64,000 nt of DNA, from positions 62,001 through 126,000 of the forward strand of contig JAXHLO010000035.1 of NCBI GenBank assembly GCA_034522075.1, written 5' to 3'. The notes beneath the pieces are model-generated. The model was not told where the DNA came from and made no database searches. It saw nothing but the letters and a program-made list of their open reading frames with translations. Shown here in pieces: positions 59,032 through 64,000 of the stretch. The position numbers were made by a program, and so were the translations under genes. Within the stretch, counting starts at the first letter, position 1, and every line of letters begins with the position of its first letter. This stretch comes from UBA7803 sp034522075 (GTDB taxonomy: Bacteria > Pseudomonadota > Gammaproteobacteria > Pseudomonadales > Azotimanducaceae).

Positions 59032-60909
59032 ATGGCCATTCACGCTACGACAGACCGGATCAGCTACGTCGTTCGCTTCGCCGGCGATTCCGGCGACGGC
59101 ATTCAGCTGCAGGGGCAGCAGTTCACGACAGCTTCCGCCATCGGCGGCAGCGATCTGGCTACCCTCCCCGACTTTCCGGCCGAGATTCGTGCCCCGGCCG
59201 GCACCCGCTACGGGGTCTCGGCTTTTCAGATTCAGTTCGGCGGTGAGCGCATCACCAGCCCCGGCGACGCACCGGACGTGCTCATTGCCTTCAACCCGGC
59301 GGCGCTGGTGGTCAACCTGCCGCAGCTCTCTTCCGGCGCGCTCATCGTGGTGGACGAGCAATCCTTCACCGAACAGCGCCTGAAGCGGGCCGATCTGGCC
59401 AGCAACCCCCTGGAGGACGGCACCCTGGACGACTTCCAGGTGGTGCCGGTGGCGATCTCCCGACTGACCCAGGAGGCGGTGAAGCCCTTCGGCCTGGGCA
59501 CCAAGGATTCTCTGCGCTGCAAGAACTTCTGGGCTCTGGGGCTGATGCTGTGGATGTTCGATCAGCCGCGGGAGCCGTCTGTGCAATGGATCGAGCGCAA
59601 ATTCGGCGCCGATCCGGCCCTGAAAGACGCCAACGTGGCGGCCCTCAACGCCGGCCACGCTTTCGGCGAGACCGCCGAGCTTGCCCACGTGCTGACCCAG
59701 CACCCGACGCCGGCCGCCCCGCTGGCATCCGCCGAGTACCGCACGCTGACCGGGGCGGAAGGCGTGGCGCTGGGACTGGTGGCGGCGGGAGAACTGGCGG
59801 ACACCGAACTCATGTTCTGCTCCTACCCCATTACCCCCGCCTCGTCGGTGCTGCACCACCTGGCGAATCTGGAAGAAGCCGGCGTCGTCACGTTTCAGGC
59901 GGAAGACGAAATCGCCGCGGTCTGTGCGGCCATCGGCGCCTCCTATGCCGGCAAGCTCGGCGTAACCTCGAGCTCCGGCCCCGGCATCGCCCTGAAGACC
60001 GAGGCCATCGGCCTGGCCGTGGCCACCGAGCTGCCGCTCCTCGTGATCAACTCCCAACGCGCCGGCCCATCTACGGGCATGCCGACGAAGACCGAACAAG
60101 CGGATCTGTATCAGGCCGTCTACGGACGCAACGCCGACACCCCGGTGCCGGTAGTCGCCGCGCGGTCGCCGGGCGACTGCTTCGACACCGCCATCGAGGC
60201 GGTGCGCATCGCGCTGCGTCACATGACCCCGGTCATGCTTCTCACCGACGGCTACATCGCCAATTCCTCGGAGCTGTGGCCCATTCCCGACATCGACGCG
60301 TATGCGCCCATCAGCCACACCCGGCCTGAGGCGGCCAGTCACTCCAGCGACGCCGCCGGAGGCGTGTTCCAGCGGGATCCGGCTACCCTGGCACGGGTCT
60401 GGGCGACCCCCGGGGATGCGGGCTTCATCCACCGCATCGGCGGCATCGAGAAAGACATCGGCACCGGCAACATCTCCTACGACCCGGACAATCACCAGGC
60501 CATGACCCGCATGCGCCAGGACAAGGTAGCCAGGGTGGCCGACTTCCTGCCGCCTCAAGAACTCGAGCAGGGCAGCAGCGGCGGGCTCGCGGTGGTGGCC
60601 TGGGGTTCCACCTACGGCACGGTCTATCAGGCGGTGCGCGATGCGCTGAAATCGGGCCTCGACGTCGCACAGATTCACCTGCGCTACCTGAACCCGCTGC
60701 CGCACGACCTGTCTGAACTGCTGCAGCAGTTCGACGCGATTCTCGTCCCGGAACTGAACACCGGTCAGCTCGCCACCATCCTGCGGGACAAACTGCAGTT
60801 GCCGCTGCACCAGCTCAACAAGGTCAGCGGCCAGCCGTTCACCGTGGCAGAGGTGCGCCAGGCCATCGGCGAGCACGCCCATGCGCGCATGCAGGAAGTC
60901 AAACCATGA
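59032..60909 (+). CDS. 2-oxoacid:ferredoxin oxidoreductase subunit alpha (fused gamma), KorA-like
   Basis: A 625-residue protein: an N-terminal gamma-like domain (YVVRFAGDSGDGIQLQGQQF, about 1-190), then the alpha part with the pyrimidine/thiamine-binding core region (EGVALGLVAAGELADTELMF CSYPITPASSVLHHLANLEE), GVTSSSGPGIALKTEAIGLA and the C-terminal transketolase-like domain (VVAWGSTYGTVYQAV, VPELNTGQLATILRDKLQLP). This is the two-subunit KorAB type, oxidising 2-oxoglutarate or a related 2-oxoacid to the acyl-CoA with reduction of ferredoxin, without its own ferredoxin subunit. It overlaps korB by 4 bp. Confidence 0.9.
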   Translation: MAIHATTDRISYVVRFAGDSGDGIQLQGQQFTTASAIGGSDLATLPDFPAEIRAPAGTRYGVSAFQIQFGGERITSPGDAPDVLIAFNPAALVVNLPQLSSGALIVVDEQSFTEQRLKRADLASNPLEDGTLDDFQVVPVAISRLTQEAVKPFGLGTKDSLRCKNFWALGLMLWMFDQPREPSVQWIERKFGADPALKDANVAALNAGHAFGETAELAHVLTQHPTPAAPLASAEYRTLTGAEGVALGLVAAGELADTELMFCSYPITPASSVLHHLANLEEAGVVTFQAEDEIAAVCAAIGASYAGKLGVTSSSGPGIALKTEAIGLAVATELPLLVINSQRAGPSTGMPTKTEQADLYQAVYGRNADTPVPVVAARSPGDCFDTAIEAVRIALRHMTPVMLLTDGYIANSSELWPIPDIDAYAPISHTRPEAASHSSDAAGGVFQRDPATLARVWATPGDAGFIHRIGGIEKDIGTGNISYDPDNHQAMTRMRQDKVARVADFLPPQELEQGSSGGLAVVAWGSTYGTVYQAVRDALKSGLDVAQIHLRYLNPLPHDLSELLQQFDAILVPELNTGQLATILRDKLQLPLHQLNKVSGQPFTVAEVRQAIGEHAHARMQEVKP

Positions 60910-61910
60910 ACGACATTGCGGTCAGAACGGACTTCAAGCACTACGCCACCGACCAGGAGGTACGCTGGTGCCCCGGCTGCGGCGATTTCTCCATCCTCAA
61001 GGCCGTGCAGCGGGCTCTGGCCGACGCAAACGCCGACCCGGCAAGAACCGTATTCGTCTCCGGCATCGGCTGCTCGTCGCGTCTGCCCTACTATGTGGAA
61101 ACCTACGGCTTTCACACCATTCACGGGCGCGCGCCGGCCATCGCTACCGGCGTAAAGCTGGCCAATCCGGACCTCGACGTCTGGGTCATCACCGGGGACG
61201 GCGACGGACTGTCCATCGGCGGCAACCATCTGCTGCACGCCCTGCGGCGCAACGTCAATCTGAACATTCTGCTGTTCAACAACGAGATTTACGGCCTCAC
61301 CAAAGGGCAGTACTCGCCTACTTCACGCCTCGGTACGCAGAGCCCGTCGAGCCCTGAGGGCTCATTCGATGCCCCGGTGTCGCCGGGCCTGTTTGCGGTA
61401 GGTGCCGGCGCTACTTTCATTGCCCGGGCCGTAGACATCGACCAGAAGGGTCTGCCCGTGCTGCTGAACGAAGCACGCCAACACCAGGGCACGGCCTTCG
61501 TGGAAATTCTGCAGAACTGCATCGTCTACAACAAAGACGTGTTCGATGATGTGGTCAACAAGAAGACCGCGGCGGACACCCAGATTCACCTCGAACACGG
61601 CAAACCCCTGATCTACGGCAGGAACCGGGACAAGGGGCTGCGCCTCGACCCGAAGACCCTGAAGCTTGAGGCCGTAACCATCGGCGAAGACGGCGTCAGC
61701 GAGGCAGACCTGACGGTCCACGACGAGACCAGCCCGGTCATGGCGCAACTCCTGCTCAACCTGGCCCCACCGTTGCCGAGCGCCATGGGCGTCATTCACC
61801 GCCGCACGGCGCCGGTATTCGACGCCACGTTTGCCACGCGCAAACCGAGCAAGCGAAAAGTCCTGGTGAAGGAACTGCTGCACCGCGGCAACGTGCTCGA
61901 CCGCCGCTGA
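60906..61910 (+). CDS. 2-oxoacid:ferredoxin oxidoreductase subunit beta, KorB-like
   Basis: A 334-residue protein: CPGCGDFSILKAVQRALADA with the cysteines of the proximal iron-sulfur site, GIGCSSRLPYYVETYGFHTI, the thiamine-diphosphate motif with the GDGDGLSIGGNHLLHALRRN loop, and NNEIYGLTKGQYSPTSRLGT, then a C-terminal extension (IHLEHGKPLIYGRNRDKGLR) typical of KorB. With KorA it forms the heterotetramer. KorAB in aerobes supports 2-oxoglutarate oxidation when the classic dehydrogenase is limited, or aromatic degradation via the reductive route. Confidence 0.92.
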   Translation: MNDIAVRTDFKHYATDQEVRWCPGCGDFSILKAVQRALADANADPARTVFVSGIGCSSRLPYYVETYGFHTIHGRAPAIATGVKLANPDLDVWVITGDGDGLSIGGNHLLHALRRNVNLNILLFNNEIYGLTKGQYSPTSRLGTQSPSSPEGSFDAPVSPGLFAVGAGATFIARAVDIDQKGLPVLLNEARQHQGTAFVEILQNCIVYNKDVFDDVVNKKTAADTQIHLEHGKPLIYGRNRDKGLRLDPKTLKLEAVTIGEDGVSEADLTVHDETSPVMAQLLLNLAPPLPSAMGVIHRRTAPVFDATFATRKPSKRKVLVKELLHRGNVLDRR

Positions 61911-61912
61911 AC

Positions 61913-63078
61913 ATGCGCACAAACACCATACTGCTTGCCCTGCTCGCGGTCCTGTGGGTGCTGCCGGCCACGCTGGCCGCCGAAGCCTTCGATGTGCTGA
62001 TCCTGGACGGTACCGTCTACGACGGCGGCGGCGCAGCGCCCTACGTCGCTGACGTAGCCATTCGCGGCGACCGGATTGCCGGCATCGGCGACGACCAGGA
62101 CGCCGACGCCGTTGTGACCATCGATGCCACAGACCTCGCCGTGGCCCTGGGCTTCATCAACATGCTGAGCTGGGCCACGGACTCGCTCATCGCCGACGGC
62201 CGCAGCCAGAGCGACATTCGCCAGGGGGTGACTCTCGAGGTGTTCGGCGAAGGCCTGTCCTACGGCCCCCTCAACGACACCATGTCGGCTCGTCGCTGAT
62301 CTACGCGCCCGCCTTCTACGCCGACACCGACGAACTGATTGCCCTGAATGCGGCAGCAGCAGAGTTCGGCGGCATGTATATCTCCCACATGCGCAGTGAA
62401 GGTAACCGGCTGCTGGAATCGGTGGATGAGTTGATCCATATCGCCGAGCAGGCCGGCGTGCCGGCGGAGATCTATCATCTGAAAATGAGCGGGCGTGAGA
62501 ACTGGCACAAATTCGACGACGTAGTGGCCCGCATCAACGCCGCACGGGAGCGCGGCACGTCACCGGAGGAGACCGCCATGGACCTGGTGGTCGAAGACGG
62601 CAGCCGCGTCCAGGTGGTTTACTTTCTGATGTCCGAGGAAAACGTGCGCAAGCAGGTGGCGCTGTCACGGATGAGCTTCGGCTCCGATGCAGCATCCATG
62701 GCCGCCGAGGGCGTCTTCCTGAAGCAGAGCACCCACCCGCGGGCCTACGGCAATTTCGCCCGCCTGCTCGGCAGATACGTCCGCGAGGAAGAAGTGCTGC
62801 CGCTGGCCCAGGCCATTCACCAGCTCACCCGCCTGCCGGCTACCAATCTGGGGCTACGCCAGCGCGGCGCTCTGGCGGCGCAGTACTTCGCCGATGTGGT
62901 GGTCTTCGACCCGGCGGCCGTGCGCGATCACGCCACCTACGACGAGCCGCACCAGTACGCTGCCGGCGTCGAGCACGTGCTGGTCAACGGCGTCCCGGTG
63001 CTGCGCGACGGCAAACACACCGGCGCCCTGCCCGGCCGCGTCGTCCGTGGCCCGGGCTGGGACGGGTGGAAAGACTGA
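61913..63078 (+). pseudogene. N-acyl-D-amino-acid deacylase/D-aminoacylase-like amidohydrolase, two internal deletions
   Basis: A signal peptide (LALLAVLWVLPATLA) and the amidohydrolase start FDVLILDGTVYDGGGAAPYV, IDATDLAVALGFINMLSWAT appear first; then around 62285 the frame changes and about 75 expected residues are missing before SSLIYAPAFYADTDELIALN, MYISHMRSEGNRLLESVDEL (with the metal-binding HMRSEG), IYHLKMSGRENWHK; a second gap of roughly 110 residues occurs near 62550 (INAARERG to TSPEETAMD); the end VSFGSDAASMA and HPRAYGNFARLLGRYV is normal. Full-length members are about 560 residues. It follows korB by 2 bp. Confidence 0.75.
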
Positions 63079-63079
63079 T

Positions 63080-63451
63080 TCAGCGGCTGAACAGCCGATT
63101 GCGGCGAGCGTACTGAATGACCAGAAAAGCCAGAACCAGGGTCAGCACAGCGCACACCGGCTCGAACGCACCGCCGAGCAGCTCCCGGTATTTCTTCGCC
63201 CAGAACAGAGCGAAAAAGCCGTGTGCCGTTACCAGTACCCCGGCCCAGAAGAGCACGTACTTGGCCCAGGCGTGATCGCGAAAGCCGTACCAGCTCAGGT
63301 TGCCGGTGAGCACGGCCAGCGCAGCGATCGCCGTGGGAATGATGAAGTGCCGGCCGATGATGAACGTCTGCAGGACCCCGGCAACAGCCGCCACGGTGAC
63401 CAGCGCAAAGAGCCAGTCGAGCGAGTACTGGAGCGATAATCTAGCGCTCAT
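63080..63451 (-). CDS. Hypothetical four-helix membrane protein
   Basis: A 123-residue protein with four hydrophobic segments (about 10-30, 36-56, 62-85 and 95-118): SLDWLFALVTVAAVAGVLQT, HFIIPTAIAALAVLTGNLSW, WAKYVLFWAGVLVTAHGFFA, VLTLVLAFLVIQYARRNR. No family recognised; small inner-membrane proteins of this size and topology are common. Its 3' end meets the amidohydrolase stop (1-bp gap), convergent. ATG 63451. Confidence 0.7.
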   Translation of the reverse strand: MSARLSLQYSLDWLFALVTVAAVAGVLQTFIIGRHFIIPTAIAALAVLTGNLSWYGFRDHAWAKYVLFWAGVLVTAHGFFALFWAKKYRELLGGAFEPVCAVLTLVLAFLVIQYARRNRLFSR

Positions 63452-63463
63452 GACAGCCTGACA

Positions 63464-64000
63464 TCAGGCGGCCGAAACCGTGGATTCCGCCGCCCGCGGC
63501 GCCTGCTCGGGCGCTGCCTGATGATCTGCCGGATTACTGAAACGCAGCACGCCGTCCTCCAGTGCGCCGTGGCGGATCATCTTCTTGTCCTGGGCGAAAT
63601 CCTGAGTATTCAGCCATGGCGCCCGATCACCCTGTTTGGGAAAACGGTGCATGGCCCGCTGCATATAGCCGGCGGTGAAACCGTCGATCCAGGGACGCGC
63701 CTGCATGCCGCGGTCTTCCTCGCGCAGTTCCGGCGTGCACTGGCGCATGCCGGTAGCCGCCATGTGATTCAGCAGACGGCACACGTATTCCGCGGTCAGA
63801 TCGGCGCGCAAGGTCCACGGACGCGTTGATGTAACCGAAAGTCTGCACCAGATTCGGCACGCCCGAGAACATCATGCCCTTGTAGGAATAGGTCTGTGAG
63901 ATGTCCACCGCGGCGCCGTCCACACTGAGCTGCACGTCGCTCAACACCACCAGTTCGAGACCGGTGGCCGTGACGATGATGTCGGCCTCCAGCTCTTCGC
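63464..64000 (-). CDS. Flavin-containing/Baeyer-Villiger-type monooxygenase, C-terminal part, one frameshift
   Basis: The gene enters from the right edge (5' end outside). Translated from the edge it reads EEADIIVTATGLELVVLS-like, VDISQTYSYKGMMFSGVPNL VQTFGYINAS, then a one-base shift at about 63825 moves it to WTLRADLTAEYVCRLLNHMA and MQRAMHRFPKQGDRAPWLN, ending at 63464. The ATGLE and MMFSGVPN segments are hallmarks of FAD-dependent FMO/BVMO proteins (EthA-like), which insert oxygen beside ketones or oxidise sulfur. The N-terminal FAD and NADPH motifs are outside the window. The frameshift may be an error. Confidence 0.75.

Noticed and set aside
59017..60882. A 621-codon open frame antisense to korA
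   Set aside because: Same reason: shadow of a high-GC gene with no recognisable protein.

Overview
The window looks like chromosomal DNA of a high-GC gammaproteobacterium. Evidence for this is the cluster infC-rpmI-rplT-pheS-pheT-ihfA-merR, an IHF alpha gene, a periplasmic HiPIP, tandem c-type cytochromes, Fur-type sites and TonB-dependent receptors. The genus cannot be fixed from the sequence. Several genes for hydrophobic or xenobiotic compounds (secreted haloalkane dehalogenase, limonene-epoxide-hydrolase-like protein, CoA ligase, group D flavin monooxygenase, luciferase-like monooxygenases, P450 remnant, Baeyer-Villiger-type monooxygenase, KorAB) suggest an environmental degrader.

Layout. 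1-2557: end of an OsmC-like gene and a VTT-domain/flavoprotein reductase gene broken by frameshifts. 2550-5798: three overlapping signalling genes (REC-GGDEF-EAL, PAS histidine kinase, response regulator). 5949-12093: HiPIP, then a Fur-box-preceded TonB receptor with its PKHD hydroxylase, a flavodoxin-like reductase and a secreted haloalkane dehalogenase, all four interrupted by frameshifts. 12345-17224: a mobile patch packed with toxin-antitoxin genes and remnants, an IS1380-like insertion, duplicated tRNA-Glu 3' ends (att sites) and a thrice-repeated TTGTACC-N6-TGTACCA motif; it reads as tandem integration into tRNA-Glu. 17368-29456: housekeeping and unknown genes, OmpA, tRNA-Pro, two cytochromes and a DUF1631 protein. 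29542-40029: a catabolic-looking block around a divergent control region. 40026-46200: hybrid kinase, lytic transglycosylase, thioesterase, amidinotransferase and MerR. 46178-51491: ihfA-pheT-pheS-rplT-rpmI-infC, with an AUU start on infC and a pheS attenuator-like terminator; thrS is absent. 51814-54490: tRNA-Val, an AT-richer Fic gene, a CBS protein and an acetyltransferase. 54515-64000: a Fur-box small membrane protein, a P450 remnant, uvrB, korAB, a D-aminoacylase-like gene with two internal deletions, and the end of a flavin monooxygenase.

A family of palindromic repeats (core GGAGCGATCTCCAGATCGCG) is scattered through the window, always between genes; one copy supplies the stop codons of both convergent genes beside it, and one sits between pheS and pheT.

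Frameshifts are patchy. Long genes such as uvrB, pheT and korA are intact, while 950-1650, 7370-10700, 11880, 14000-14600, 53316 and 63825 carry single-base shifts inside otherwise well conserved proteins. Some may be sequencing errors, but the large internal deletions at 55134-55767 and 61913-63078 are harder to explain that way.
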